A stretch of 64,000 nt of DNA, taken from contig HF989717.1 in assembly GCA_000431315.1 (NCBI GenBank), forward strand, positions 1-64,000, read 5' to 3'. This stretch comes from Brachyspira sp. CAG:484. GTDB taxonomy: Bacteria; Cyanobacteriota; Vampirovibrionia; Gastranaerophilales; Gastranaerophilaceae. The notes under the pieces are model-generated. The model was not told the DNA's origin. It was given only the letters and a program-made list of their open reading frames with translations, and searched no databases. Below are positions 1 through 10,100 of this stretch, one piece after another. How positions within the stretch are numbered: the stretch's first letter is position 1; every line of letters starts with the position of its first letter. Both the position numbers and the translations under genes were made by a program.

Positions 1-533
1 CATCTCTATATTGGGATAGTTCCAAAGGCAGTCAGGTGTACTTTGACACTTACTGGAAACCTTATTTGAAAATATTAAGAACTTGTTCCGGTTCTTCAGG
101 ATATAAGGATTGTAATTATACCTCTGTTTCTCCTTGGTACCGTTCTAACGGAACGAAGGATAGTTATATGGTTGTTAAGGATAAGGAAAGAGTTACCTCT
201 ATTCTTCCAGATGGAACTCTAGTAAGTATATTAACTGAATCCGGTTTTGGCTCTGCTAGCGGTGAAGAAGTTGACGAAGATGGTAATATTATATTTGGAG
301 GCGGAGAAGATACCCGTATAATTGTTGATTTGAATGCTTCAAAAGCCCCAAACCAATTCGGGAAAGATACTTTTTTGCTGCAAAGAGTAGCCGGAAAAGG
401 TATAATGCCATATGGATATGAGAAAGATGATGATACCGTAAATAACAATTGTTCTAAAAATGGAACCGGTTATATGTGCGCTGCAAAACTTATACGTGAC
501 GGTTGGCAGATAAAAGATAGTTATCCTTGGTAA
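1..533 (+). CDS. Prepilin-like protein, C-terminal part (cut by window edge)
   Basis: The reading frame is open from the first bases (frame of position 3) to a TAA at 531-533, so the gene starts upstream of the window. The GTG at 36 is internal. No prepilin N-terminus is visible. The tail, with paired cysteines (NNCSKNG...MCAAKLI) and the ending GWQIKDSYPW, closely matches the endings of the complete prepilin-like proteins at 16941 (GWKIPDDYPY) and 23086 (FKSDYPY). I therefore place it in the same family of type IV pilin/pseudopilin-like exported proteins. Its role, minor pilin or surface protein, cannot be told. A strong terminator follows at once. Confidence 0.7.
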   Translation, partial: SLYWDSSKGSQVYFDTYWKPYLKILRTCSGSSGYKDCNYTSVSPWYRSNGTKDSYMVVKDKERVTSILPDGTLVSILTESGFGSASGEEVDEDGNIIFGGGEDTRIIVDLNASKAPNQFGKDTFLLQRVAGKGIMPYGYEKDDDTVNNNCSKNGTGYMCAAKLIRDGWQIKDSYPW

Positions 534-536
534 AAC

Positions 537-558
537 AAAAGCCTCAACAGAGGCTTTT
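537..558 (+). terminator. Rho-independent terminator after prepilin gene
   Basis: A 9-bp perfect stem, AAAAGCCTC/GAGGCTTTT, with a 4-nt loop begins 4 nt after the stop of the prepilin gene and ends in a T run. Confidence 0.85.
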
Positions 559-608
559 GAACATTATAAAAGTTTTTTCGTTATAATAATAACGGAAGGC
601 GGTGAATT

Positions 609-1169
609 ATGAAAAGTTTTACCTGTTTATTAATCCTAATAATGCTTGCATTTAGTGGAATTAGTCCATCTTTTGCAGAAACTCATTATAATACCAATAT
701 GCCTCTTCAGCTCACACCTGACTTATTTCGTTTTTCTGACAGTAATCCTTTTTGGATTAAGATTGGCAGTACAAAGTATTACCTTATGAGAGAAAGGCAG
801 GACGGAAAATATACTTACAAAGATTTTCTTGGTTATGATGTAACTAAAAAACGACTTTTCGAACCGCTTTTTGAACTTGAAAGTGATGGTGACTATTCAC
901 AAATAACTGCTGAAGAGCTTGCTAAGGCTGGTATTAGGTTTGTTGCGCTTGGCAATGGAGGATCGCTGCAGCTTAATGATAAATCTCAAGATTTTCCACT
1001 TGAAAAAATCGCATACATTGATATGAATAAATTAACTGTATCATCCCGTTCTTCTCTCCGCCCGTATGGAAGTTTTGCAATGTATGTCAAAACCGAACGC
1101 GGAAGTTTGAAAAAATATATCGGACATGTTGATTATCAGCGTCCAATAGATTTAGAAAGACTATTTTAG
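609..1169 (+). CDS. Exported protein of unknown function
   Basis: 186 aa. It begins with a Sec signal peptide (Lys-Ser, then a hydrophobic stretch to about residue 20, likely cleaved after SFA-E). The ATG has a purine-rich GGAAGGCGG site just upstream. The mature part is soluble and mixed alpha/beta with no motif I recognise; it contains YYLMRERQDGKYTYK and a basic C-terminus. It stands alone: a terminator lies upstream, and the 3' end overlaps the convergent glmU gene by 9 nt. It is probably periplasmic. No function is assigned. Confidence 0.65.
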   Translation: MKSFTCLLILIMLAFSGISPSFAETHYNTNMPLQLTPDLFRFSDSNPFWIKIGSTKYYLMRERQDGKYTYKDFLGYDVTKKRLFEPLFELESDGDYSQITAEELAKAGIRFVALGNGGSLQLNDKSQDFPLEKIAYIDMNKLTVSSRSSLRPYGSFAMYVKTERGSLKKYIGHVDYQRPIDLERLF

Positions 1170-2438
1170 CTGATTTCTAACCCAGTCTGCCAGAACTTTC
1201 ATTGGAGAACGGGTTATTGCCAGAGCCCATGCTGGAACATTTTTGGTAATAACACTTAAAGCTCCTATGTTAGCTCCGTCCTCAATGGTTACAGGGGCAA
1301 CTAAGACAGTGTTTGAACCTATTTTGACGCTGTCTTTTAATACAGTTTTACTTTTTTCTTTTGTCAGCGGATTGTAGTTTGCAGTGATTGTTCCTGCTCC
1401 GATATTTACATTGGAGCCTACTTCGCTGTCCCCTATATAGGAAAGATGTCCCGCATTGGTGTTTGAAGCAATTTTTGATTTCTTAACTTCTACAAAGTTT
1501 CCTATTTTTACATTATCTGCAATTTCAACTCCGCCTCTAAGGTGGGCACAAGGACCTATTTTACAATTTTTTCCTATCTTGTTTTTTCCTTCGATGTATG
1601 TTGCAGGAAATATAACAGTATCCTGTCCGATTTCAGTATCTGCACTTATGTAAGTTGTGTCAGGATCTACAATTGTAACTCCGTTTATCATATGTTTTTC
1701 ATTAATTCTTTTCTGCATAATCTTTGTTGCCTCTGCAAGATGAAGGCGGGAATTTATGCCGAAGATTTCTTCATTATTTTTCATAATATAAGCATTTACA
1801 TTTAGGCAGTTTTTCTTACCCCATTCAATAATATCAGTAAGATAATATTCACCCTGAGCGTTATTGCTTGTTAATTGGGAAAATGCAGGCTGTACTTTTG
1901 CCCAGTCAATACAATATATTCCGGCATTGACTTCTTTTACTGCTTTTTGTTCCGGAGTTGCATCTTTTTCTTCAACAATACATTTTAAGGTATTGTCAGG
2001 TTCTCTTATAATCCTTCCATAGTTTGCAGGATTTTCAAATATGGTACTCATTACGGTTAAATCTGAAATTTGTGATTTATGGAATTTAATAAAATCTTTT
2101 AAAGTTTCTTCGGTAATTAAAGGCGTATCTCCGCAGAGTATTAGTACAAGTCCCTTGTAATCTTTGAGCATAGGACAAACCATGGATACTGCATGCCCTG
2201 TGCCGAGCTGCGGAGTTTGAAGAACTGTTTTTGCATTTTCGTAATTATTTTTTACAAAATTTTCAACCTCATCTGCATGGTGCCCAACAATAACAAAATT
2301 TTCACTTGTAATATTCTTTACGTTATCTAAAACATATCCGACAAGAGTTTTTCCAAAAATTTCATGTAAAACTTTAGGCGTTTCCGATTTCATTCTGGTT
2401 CCTTTACCGGCAGCAAGAATGACTGACTTTATATCCAT
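1161..2438 (-). CDS. glmU: Bifunctional GlmU (GlcNAc-1-P uridyltransferase / GlcN-1-P acetyltransferase)
   Basis: 425 aa, slightly shorter than the usual ~450. The N-terminal nucleotidyltransferase begins with LAAGKGTRM (residues 7-15) followed by PKVLHE, the UTP-binding signature. From about residue 245 the protein becomes a left-handed beta-helix of hexapeptide repeats (IGxxxxI/V). These hold the acetyltransferase active-site segment AGHLSYIGDSEVG, with the catalytic histidine, and GTITANYNP. GlmU makes UDP-GlcNAc in the cytoplasm for peptidoglycan and LPS. The gene has its own upstream region of 135 nt shared divergently with nifU. The identification is firm from the two domains together. 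Confidence 0.95.
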   Translation of the reverse strand: MDIKSVILAAGKGTRMKSETPKVLHEIFGKTLVGYVLDNVKNITSENFVIVGHHADEVENFVKNNYENAKTVLQTPQLGTGHAVSMVCPMLKDYKGLVLILCGDTPLITEETLKDFIKFHKSQISDLTVMSTIFENPANYGRIIREPDNTLKCIVEEKDATPEQKAVKEVNAGIYCIDWAKVQPAFSQLTSNNAQGEYYLTDIIEWGKKNCLNVNAYIMKNNEEIFGINSRLHLAEATKIMQKRINEKHMINGVTIVDPDTTYISADTEIGQDTVIFPATYIEGKNKIGKNCKIGPCAHLRGGVEIADNVKIGNFVEVKKSKIASNTNAGHLSYIGDSEVGSNVNIGAGTITANYNPLTKEKSKTVLKDSVKIGSNTVLVAPVTIEDGANIGALSVITKNVPAWALAITRSPMKVLADWVRNQLK

Positions 2439-2573
2439 ATCTGTTCTCCTCTTTCATAATAATATTATCATAAAATTCTGAATAATTAATTATTCATTAA
2501 GTATTTATAAAACTCACCTTGTTTGAGCTAAAATGTAATTATGGAAAGTAGATAATGAAAAGGGAAATAATTT

Positions 2574-3422
2574 ATGTGGGATTATTCTGAAAAAGTTATG
2601 GATCACTACAGAAACCCTCGTAACGTAGGGAAAATTGATGATGCTGATGCAGTAGGTTCTGCCGGTTCATTAACCTGTGGCGACCAGTTAAAAATATATT
2701 TAAAAATTAAAGACGGTATTGTAACAGATGCAAAATTCCAAACCTTTGGATGCGGTTCTGCTGTTGCCAGTTCAAGTATTCTGACTGAAATGATTATAGG
2801 AAAACCTATAGAGGAGGTCAGAAAAATTACAAACAAAGACATTGCAGATCAGCTTGAAGGATTGCCGCCGGAAAAAATGCACTGTTCTGTTATGGGTTAT
2901 GAAGCTCTTGAAGATGCCCTGAAAGACTGGGGAAAAGATGATGAATACCAGGATTTGGAAGATTTCAGAGCAGAACAGGAAAAGAAGGAAAAGATTGTTT
3001 GTACCTGTTTTGGAATAACCGAAAATGTAATCTGGGATGCTATTAAGCAGAACGGACTTACAACTGTGGAAGAAATTACAAACTATACAAAAGCAGGCGG
3101 TGCTTGCGGTAAATGTAAAGGTTTGATAAAAGATATTATTGATACTTATTATCATAAAGAAAAAGAAGAAAAGAAAAAGGAACTTTCTCCGGCTCAAAAA
3201 ATCTTAAAAATTAACAGTATTATTGAAAACCAAATTTCCCCTGAATTGCAGAAAGACGGCGGAGATATTACTCTGGTTGATATTGATAATAATAAAGTTT
3301 TCGTAAGACTGCGCGGAAAATGTTCGGGCTGTAAAAATTCTACTCTTACATTAAAATCTTTTGTTGAAACAACGCTCAAAGATGCTATCAGCAAAGATAT
3401 TGAAGTTATCGAGGTGAACTAG
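2574..3422 (+). CDS. nifU: NifU-type Fe-S cluster scaffold protein
   Basis: 282 aa, full three-domain NifU. The IscU-like domain (1-125) has the cluster cysteines C35, C60 and C104. The central BFD-like [2Fe-2S] domain has C143-x-C145 and C178-x2-C181. The C-terminal NifU/Nfu domain has C250-x2-C253 in GKCSGCKNS. It assembles Fe-S clusters from sulfur delivered by the cysteine desulfurase encoded 1 nt downstream. No nitrogenase genes are near, so this is probably the general Fe-S assembly system. An AAAAGGGA site precedes the ATG. Confidence 0.95.
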   Translation: MWDYSEKVMDHYRNPRNVGKIDDADAVGSAGSLTCGDQLKIYLKIKDGIVTDAKFQTFGCGSAVASSSILTEMIIGKPIEEVRKITNKDIADQLEGLPPEKMHCSVMGYEALEDALKDWGKDDEYQDLEDFRAEQEKKEKIVCTCFGITENVIWDAIKQNGLTTVEEITNYTKAGGACGKCKGLIKDIIDTYYHKEKEEKKKELSPAQKILKINSIIENQISPELQKDGGDITLVDIDNNKVFVRLRGKCSGCKNSTLTLKSFVETTLKDAISKDIEVIEVN

Positions 3423-3423
3423 T

Positions 3424-4626
3424 ATGGAAAAGAAATTGATATATTTAGACAATAATGCTACCACCCGGGTGGATGATCAGGTACTTGAGGCGATGCTGCC
3501 ATACCTTAAGGAAGAATACGCAAATCCGTCGAGTATGTATGAATTTGCCAAAAATCCTGCACATGCAATGAAAGAAGCCCGCGGTAAATTAAAAGATTTC
3601 TTTAATGCAGCAAATGAAAAGGAAATTATTTTTACTTCATGCGGTTCTGAAAGTGCCAATATGGCAATCCGCGGAGTGCTTAACATGAACAAGAACAAAA
3701 AGCACATTATAACAACAAAAGTTGAACATCCTTGTGTTTTGAATTTGTATCAAACTCTGGAAAAACAAGGCTATTCAGTTGATTATATAGGTGTAAATTC
3801 AAATGGCGAGCTGGACTTAGCTCAGCTTGATGAAGCTATAAATGATGATACCGCCCTTGTTTCTATAATGTATGCAAATAATGAAACAGGTGTTATCTAT
3901 CCAATCCAGAAAATTTCCGAGATGATAAAACGCAAAAATCCTCACACCAAGTTCTTTGTAGATGCAGTTCAGGTTGCAGGTAAAATTCCAATTGATGTGC
4001 AGGAGCTCGGGGTTGATCTGCTCGGGATTTCAGGGCATAAATTCCATGCACCTAAAGGGGTTGGTGCTTTGTACTGTAACTCAAAAACAATTATTACCCC
4101 TCTAATTATCGGAGGACACCAGGAACGCGGCAAGCGAGCAGGTACAGAAAATGTTCCTTATATAGTAGGGCTTGGAAAAGCTGCTGAAGTTGCAACTGAC
4201 TTTTTGAAATATGAAGCAACCGAAGTAAAACGTTTACGTGATAAGCTGGAAGCCGGTATATTGAAGAATGTTTATAATGCACGACTTAATACAGGTGCGG
4301 CTTTAAGAGTTCCTAATACGACTAATATTGGTTTTGAGTATATTGAAGGCGAGTTAATTCTCCTTCACCTGAGCGACCTTGGTATTTGCGCAAGCTCAGG
4401 AAGCGCATGCACGTCCGGCTCTCTGGAACCAAGCCACGTCTTAAGAGCAATGAATGTTCCATTTACCGCAATACATGGAAGCATCCGCCTTTCATTAAGC
4501 AAATACACTACGGAGCAGGAAATTGATTACGTAAATGAAGTATTACCTGGTATAATTGAAAAAATAAGGAATATTTCTCCGTATCAGGATGAGCTTGCAG
4601 AGTTAAAAAAACTTAAAACTCATTAA
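3424..4626 (+). CDS. nifS: Cysteine desulfurase NifS/IscS
   Basis: 400 aa PLP enzyme of the class V aminotransferase fold. The PLP lysine is K206 in SGHKFHAPKG. The catalytic persulfide cysteine is C329 in the flexible loop SSGSACTSGSLEPSHVL, of class I (NifS/IscS) type. The enzyme turns cysteine into alanine and hands the sulfur to NifU. It is translationally coupled to nifU with a 1-nt gap. A hairpin 33 nt after the stop probably ends the operon. Confidence 0.95.
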   Translation: MEKKLIYLDNNATTRVDDQVLEAMLPYLKEEYANPSSMYEFAKNPAHAMKEARGKLKDFFNAANEKEIIFTSCGSESANMAIRGVLNMNKNKKHIITTKVEHPCVLNLYQTLEKQGYSVDYIGVNSNGELDLAQLDEAINDDTALVSIMYANNETGVIYPIQKISEMIKRKNPHTKFFVDAVQVAGKIPIDVQELGVDLLGISGHKFHAPKGVGALYCNSKTIITPLIIGGHQERGKRAGTENVPYIVGLGKAAEVATDFLKYEATEVKRLRDKLEAGILKNVYNARLNTGAALRVPNTTNIGFEYIEGELILLHLSDLGICASSGSACTSGSLEPSHVLRAMNVPFTAIHGSIRLSLSKYTTEQEIDYVNEVLPGIIEKIRNISPYQDELAELKKLKTH

Positions 4627-4658
4627 AAAAGTAGCAAAATTCTTTATTTATAACTTTT

Positions 4659-4684
4659 AAAACCTCTATGAAAATGGAGGTTTT
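4659..4684 (+). terminator. Hairpin after nifS whose 3' arm carries the next gene's ribosome site
   Basis: The stem is AAAACCTC (4659-4666) / GAGGTTTT (4677-4684), followed by ATTTT. It looks like an intrinsic terminator for nifUS. The 3' arm GGAGG is also the only good Shine-Dalgarno site for the TTG start at 4688. Confidence 0.6.
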
Positions 4685-4687
4685 ATT

Positions 4688-6040
4688 TTGCAAATTTTAC
4701 CATTAAGAAATTACAATACAACTTTTGGATATAATAAAGAAGCTAATGAGCAGGTAAATTCTTTACTCGAAAAGTCAAAAAAACGCAAGCACATTGCAAA
4801 AACCTATCTGGAAGCTAATGAATTATGTATGAAAACAGAGGACATGATGCGTAATTGTGAAGTCAGAGGGGATTTTAGAACGGCTGAAACGTTGAAAGAA
4901 GTCTATGTGCCAATGAAAGTTGCTTTAACAGAAGCATTGGATAAAATGTTTCCAAAATTAAATTATGGACTTAAAGAGTATACTACTTACAAAATTGAAG
5001 CTGATAAGTATTTAAAAGACTGTCCTGACGATGAGGATAACTGGCTTGTGTGGATGAGGGATTCTCTTGAACCTGAGGACGCAGATGAGGAAGCCAATGC
5101 AAATTCTTCTAATTCTTCTATTAATAACTCTGCTAATACAAACAAATCAACAAATGACGCTGCCGTCAGCAAACTTGTAGAAATATATTCGCCTAACCGC
5201 TGGTCGCCGGTTGGACTTGATAGTTTAGGCGGAATGGATGAACTAAAAAAAGAAATCACAGATAAATTGATTTTCCCGATCAGAAACCCTGAAATCGCCA
5301 AAATTGATGAAGTTGAATATGGCAAACGATACCCGCGCGGAATTTTACTGTATGGTCCTCCGGGCTGCGGTAAAACTTTTACCGTAGAAGCACTTGCTCA
5401 GGAACTAAAACTCCCGCTGCTTAAACTTAAAGTCGGAAAAGCCGGCTCCTGTTTTATAAATCAAACCTCAAATAACTACGAAAAAGCTTTTGAGTATGCT
5501 GCTGATTTATCCAAAAAGAATAAATCTCCTGTATTGTTCTTTATAGATGAAATGGATGGATTAACTCCAAGCAGAGATAAAGAATCTTCAACTGAGGATT
5601 TGAAACAGATCGGTACACTTTTAAATTTGATTGAAACTGCCAGAGATAAAGGTATCATTGTTATTGGCGCTACAAACAAGTATGATATAGTTGATGATGC
5701 AATAAAAGCAAGGTTTGACTCTCAGATATATGTGGGGCTTCCTGATGAGAAAACAAGAGCCGGCGTTTTGAAAGTCAGCCTTAGTTCCAGAACAAAAGGT
5801 CAGCAGCTTGCAAACTCTCCAGAACAGCTCCAGGCAGTTGCCAGTATAACACAAGGATTTCCTAACCGTGCGCTTTGTATTTTAACTGATAAGGCTGCTC
5901 TTCTCGCAAGAGATGATGACAGAAGGGAAATAAAAGTCGAAGATTATATAAATGTTGTTGCTGATAACCAGAACTTAAAAATTAAAGATTCTAAATATAA
6001 AGCAAACAGCGCACGCCCTGTGATAGGCTATAGAAAATAG
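4688..6040 (+). CDS. AAA+ ATPase, FtsH/Cdc48-like module
   Basis: 450 aa from a TTG start with GGAGG 8 nt upstream. The N-terminus starts ILPLRNYNTTFGY, followed by a helical region and a low-complexity Asn/Ser linker around residues 138-155. The AAA module begins near 175 (SLGGMDELKKEI). Walker A is GPPGCGKT (about 222-229), Walker B is LFFIDEMDG (about 283-291), sensor 1 is VIGATN, and an arginine follows in KARFDSQI. The module resembles Cdc48/spastin/FtsH-type AAA domains. There is no protease domain and no membrane segment, so this is a stand-alone unfoldase or remodelling ATPase of unknown substrate. Confidence 0.8.
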   Translation: MQILPLRNYNTTFGYNKEANEQVNSLLEKSKKRKHIAKTYLEANELCMKTEDMMRNCEVRGDFRTAETLKEVYVPMKVALTEALDKMFPKLNYGLKEYTTYKIEADKYLKDCPDDEDNWLVWMRDSLEPEDADEEANANSSNSSINNSANTNKSTNDAAVSKLVEIYSPNRWSPVGLDSLGGMDELKKEITDKLIFPIRNPEIAKIDEVEYGKRYPRGILLYGPPGCGKTFTVEALAQELKLPLLKLKVGKAGSCFINQTSNNYEKAFEYAADLSKKNKSPVLFFIDEMDGLTPSRDKESSTEDLKQIGTLLNLIETARDKGIIVIGATNKYDIVDDAIKARFDSQIYVGLPDEKTRAGVLKVSLSSRTKGQQLANSPEQLQAVASITQGFPNRALCILTDKAALLARDDDRREIKVEDYINVVADNQNLKIKDSKYKANSARPVIGYRK

Positions 6041-6063
6041 TTCTTGTCTTAATTGATTGTGCT

Positions 6064-6095
6064 AAAGTAGTATATTTTTATAAATATACTACTTT
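6064..6095. terminator. Perfect 14-bp hairpin between AAA ATPase and exported repeat protein
   Basis: AAAGTAGTATATTT pairs perfectly with AAATATACTACTTT around a 4-nt loop, 24 nt after the ATPase stop. The T tail is poor, so it could be a terminator or an mRNA-stabilising structure. Confidence 0.5.
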
Positions 6096-6198
6096 CGTCC
6101 TGCGATTTTATGCTTAATTTTAGCTTTTTATAAATCACGAGTGCGTTCAATAGTTTTTCTTCATACCAGAGCTTATTCTATGCTTAAGGAGTTATGCT

Positions 6199-7167
6199 AT
6201 GAAGAAAATAACTTTGTTAATTGCTTTGGTACTTCTCGTAAATATAAACGGATTATCTGGTTTTGCTGCATCTTCTGCACAAAATGTGCTGGGTAAAATT
6301 GAAAATTCTTTGTATGGTTTTCAATATACAGGAGAAAGCGACTCTGCAAGACTGGATAGAATTGAAAAATCAGTATACGGAACTCCGTTTTCTTCAAAGT
6401 CTTCCGCCCAGAGAATTGAGAAATTAAGGAAAGACTTATCTGCCGACTTGATAGGGCAGGAAATAACTCCTGTTGAAGATACTTTTGCAGAACCTGATGA
6501 TGTTGTAGCTTATGAACCTCCGCAAAAAGAGGCTTCTAATATAACATATCCGGCTGTTGATGAGCTTGAAAAAGAGGTTTTCAAAAAGACATTCGGCTCG
6601 CAAGATATTACCGTAAGATTATCAAATTTGGAAAAGAAAACTTTTAATAAAACTTACAGTGATGATTTAAATTCACGCGTAGAACGTTTGAAAGCCCAGA
6701 TTGCACCGGCATCTCTTATGGAAAACCGGATTGCGGATGCTTCAGATGCGTTTTATGATGATGACTATGTTGTTCCTAAGGGCGGAACTTTCCACATGAA
6801 CAGATATGAATCTCCGGACAGGTTTGATTATGATGCTTTTAATGCTCGCAGCAACTCTATGTTTGAAGATTACGATTATTCTTCAAGACCTGCTAAAAAA
6901 GCATCCTTATCTACAGTAGAGAAGAAGCTGATGAAGCAGAATTATTCAAACGACACTATGGAAAACCGTCTTGCAAGAGTAGAATCTTACATGTTCGGCA
7001 CAGTATTTTCAAGTGACGACACGCAGACAAGAATAGACCGTATTTCAAGTGCATATAACGCTCAAAAATCATCCGGCAAATACGATTCTAATAAATTTGC
7101 ACAGAATATGACTACCGGTGTTCAAATAGGTATGCTTATTCTCATGGTTCTTGCATGTATTCTTTAG
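6199..7167 (+). CDS. Exported repeat protein with C-terminal membrane segment
   Basis: 322 aa. A Sec signal peptide covers residues 1-25 (ends GFAA). The mature part carries about five imperfect ~45-residue repeats of the form (L/I)E(K/N)xxYG/TFxxx(Y/F)(S/D)...R(L/I)xR(I/L)EK, for example near 32, 50, 125, 150, 235 and 265. Acidic and Ser-rich linkers separate them. A hydrophobic C-terminal helix (VQIGMLILMVLACIL) could anchor it. The stop overlaps the convergent AsmA-like gene by 4 nt. AAGGAG precedes the ATG. The family is not recognised; an envelope location is inferred. Confidence 0.65.
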   Translation: MKKITLLIALVLLVNINGLSGFAASSAQNVLGKIENSLYGFQYTGESDSARLDRIEKSVYGTPFSSKSSAQRIEKLRKDLSADLIGQEITPVEDTFAEPDDVVAYEPPQKEASNITYPAVDELEKEVFKKTFGSQDITVRLSNLEKKTFNKTYSDDLNSRVERLKAQIAPASLMENRIADASDAFYDDDYVVPKGGTFHMNRYESPDRFDYDAFNARSNSMFEDYDYSSRPAKKASLSTVEKKLMKQNYSNDTMENRLARVESYMFGTVFSSDDTQTRIDRISSAYNAQKSSGKYDSNKFAQNMTTGVQIGMLILMVLACIL

Positions 7168-10100
7168 TTATGAACTTCGGTTTCTTCCGCCGGATTTTTG
7201 AACAGGTTTTTAAGTCCGTTAATACTATCTTTGGTATTTTGCAGCTGATTTTTTAATTCTTCTGCTGTTTGTTTTGCAGAGTTTTTAACATCTTCTACGC
7301 TCTGCTTTACGTCCTCTATCTGTTCTTTTCTAAGCTGCTGCATATTTTGCCTGCTTGCTTCAAGCTGCTCTTTGAGGCTGCCGTTTTCAATCTCTGAAGT
7401 GTCGCAGACTGAGAGCCATTTAAACGATTTTACAGAACTTTTGCTTTCAATTCCGCCGTTAAATGTTATTTTAAAATCCTTGTAATTTCTGCTTCCGTTA
7501 GACAATGCAGGAATTTCAGCAGTATTTTCTGTTTTGGGATCTGTTGTCATTGCATTGATAAGATTACCTGTCAGATTTCCGAATTTTGGAATATAAGAAG
7601 TAAGTCTGCTTACAGAAAGTTCTCCAATCGGACCGAGTGCAGCAACAACATCAGCACCAAGCCTTCCAAGTATTGTCAGGTTAGCTGAAGTATTAATGAG
7701 GTTATATTGCCCGGTAATGAAATATGACATAGACGGACCTGAGGTCTTTATTGATTTAATTTGAGCCCAGCCATTGCTGAATGACATATCGCCGGAGATT
7801 GACTTAAATTCTGCTGAATTTTTTACCACAGGCATATTTGCTATTGGTGAAACCAATGCTCCCATAACTCCGTTTGAAATGATATTTTGAGCAAATAGCA
7901 TGTTCTCGAAACGTCCAATATTGCCAAATTCTCCGTTTATAATTTTAAAATCAGTACTTCCTGATAATGACTTCATCATATCATTTTGATTTTGAGCATA
8001 TCCGTTTAGGCTTAGTTTTGCATTAAAACTTAATGTTCCGGAAAGCGCATTTTTTAATCCTGCTGCGCCGTATATGGCATTTTCAGCATTCATCCCGCTG
8101 CCATGGAAATCAACATCAGTTTTGCCGTTAATAAGATTAACCGAAGCCTCTCCGTTAATTTTTCCGTTATAAGCACTGCCTTTAAGCCCTTTTAGATAAA
8201 ATATGCTGTTTTTCAGGCTGAAATCTCCGCTTAAATCTGAAGCAGTAAGGTTTCCGCTTTTGAATTTCGCAACAGAACCTTTCCCGCTTTGGATTACAAC
8301 ACCAATATCGCTTGCAGAAGATGTAGATTGTGTTTTGGTGCCGGTGTTTTGAACTGGTTTTTGTGACGGCATCCCATCCATCGCTTTTAGAAGTGTATCA
8401 GTGTCAAGCAAAAGAGCATTGTAGTCAATTGTATTTATTACGATTCCGCTGCTGAAGTTTGGGCTTACAAGGGTTTTTGCAGCCATAACCGAGTTATCAA
8501 TATTTATTGTAGGTGTGTCTATTGTAATTGCATTATTGGTAATATCAACGGTCATATTTTTCAGGTTTGTTTTTATCTCAGGGATGCTTAATGACGGGAT
8601 ATTCGCAAATCCTTTCATTTCAGGACTTGACGGGCTGCCGTTCAATGTAAGTTCAAACTGGGTGTTTATTTTTGAATTTTTAAAACCCGGTATTGATGCT
8701 GCAAGCATTTCTGCTGATTTAATATTAACATTGTTCAATCTTGGATTTTTAGAAATATTATCAACAGAACCTTTCATTGATATTAGATTGTCACTTCCGG
8801 ACATATTGCTGCTTACGTTGTCTGAAAGTGATGTTGAGCCGTTTACGACGTATAATCCTGTATCAGAAAGCTTTATACTGTCATTTGAAATTTTTATTGA
8901 ACTGTTAACAAGTGTGCTTTTCCCGTTTAATTTATCAATATTTATAACTGACACATAATTGGAAGGTGCCGCAAGAAGCTGAATATCAATATTCTGGGTT
9001 TTATCATTTCCGGTTACAGTTACCAGTAAAGGCAGTTTGCCATTTGCTTTAATCTCGTTTCTAAAATCTTTCGGGATTAGTGATTTTATATCTGAGGCTA
9101 GAATTGCTCCTTTAGCTTTTACATCTATATCCGGTTTTTTGCCTGTGTAATCTGAAATTTTTCCGTTGATGTCAATTCTTGAGTTGTTCAAAGTTAGATA
9201 GGTGTCATCTATATTAATATCTTTCGTATCCAGCGTAACTCTGGCAGACGGAACAGAAACAGATGCTGCCGGATTTATTAATGTTGCGCTGTCAAGATTG
9301 ATTATCCCTTTATAACTGTCGTTTTCAGATATTATATTGAATTTTGTATCTTTTAATTTAAGAGATGTTGAGGAAGGCTTATTAAGAACATTTATATTGT
9401 TCAGGCTTAGATTTAGGGAAGGTTTTAATTTTCTGAATGTTCCTGTTATAGATGCTTCTGCTGATAGTACACCGCTTTTTATGTCGTTCTCTTTAAGCAG
9501 TCTGGTCTGCCCTGCGGCTGTGACAAGCCCTTTTAAGAGAAGATTGTCTGCGGTAAGGTGCATATCTGTTGATGTATCATTTTTTATTGTTCCGTATATT
9601 TTTAGCGGTTGTGAAAGGATTGTAAATCCTGCATTTTTCACATTAATCCCGCCGTCAGCTAAATCAATATCTGCCTTAATATTATCTATAAGTACATTAT
9701 ACAGTGCATATTTAACGCGTGCTGACGGAATTTTAAAATATCCCTGGGAATTAAGATTTTTTAAATCGCTTTTTATACTGAAATCTGCATCTATTGCTCC
9801 TGATGCTGTTAATGTATCAAGGTCATTATAGTTAAAAGACTGTGCAATGTTATTAATTATTTTAAAAATATTATTAATTCCCGCATTGGATTTGAAGGCA
9901 GCATTGAAATGCGCTTTTTTGCCTGTTTTAAAATCTCCTGTTATAGATGTTTTTTCTTCAGGAGAGGTAAAAAGTTCTGAATTTAACAGAATTTGTCTTT
10001 TTTTAAAATCAATATTAAAATGACCTTCCGGAAGTTTCTTACCATCAATAGCCATTGATATGTTATCCAGGGTTAAAAGTCCGTCAAAGTGCGGGTTGTT

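Noticed and set aside
8515..8958. Open frame of 147 codons on the plus strand inside the AsmA-like gene (also 9337-9831)
   Set aside because: Antisense shadow of a long, well-supported gene; no ribosome site or recognisable protein pattern.
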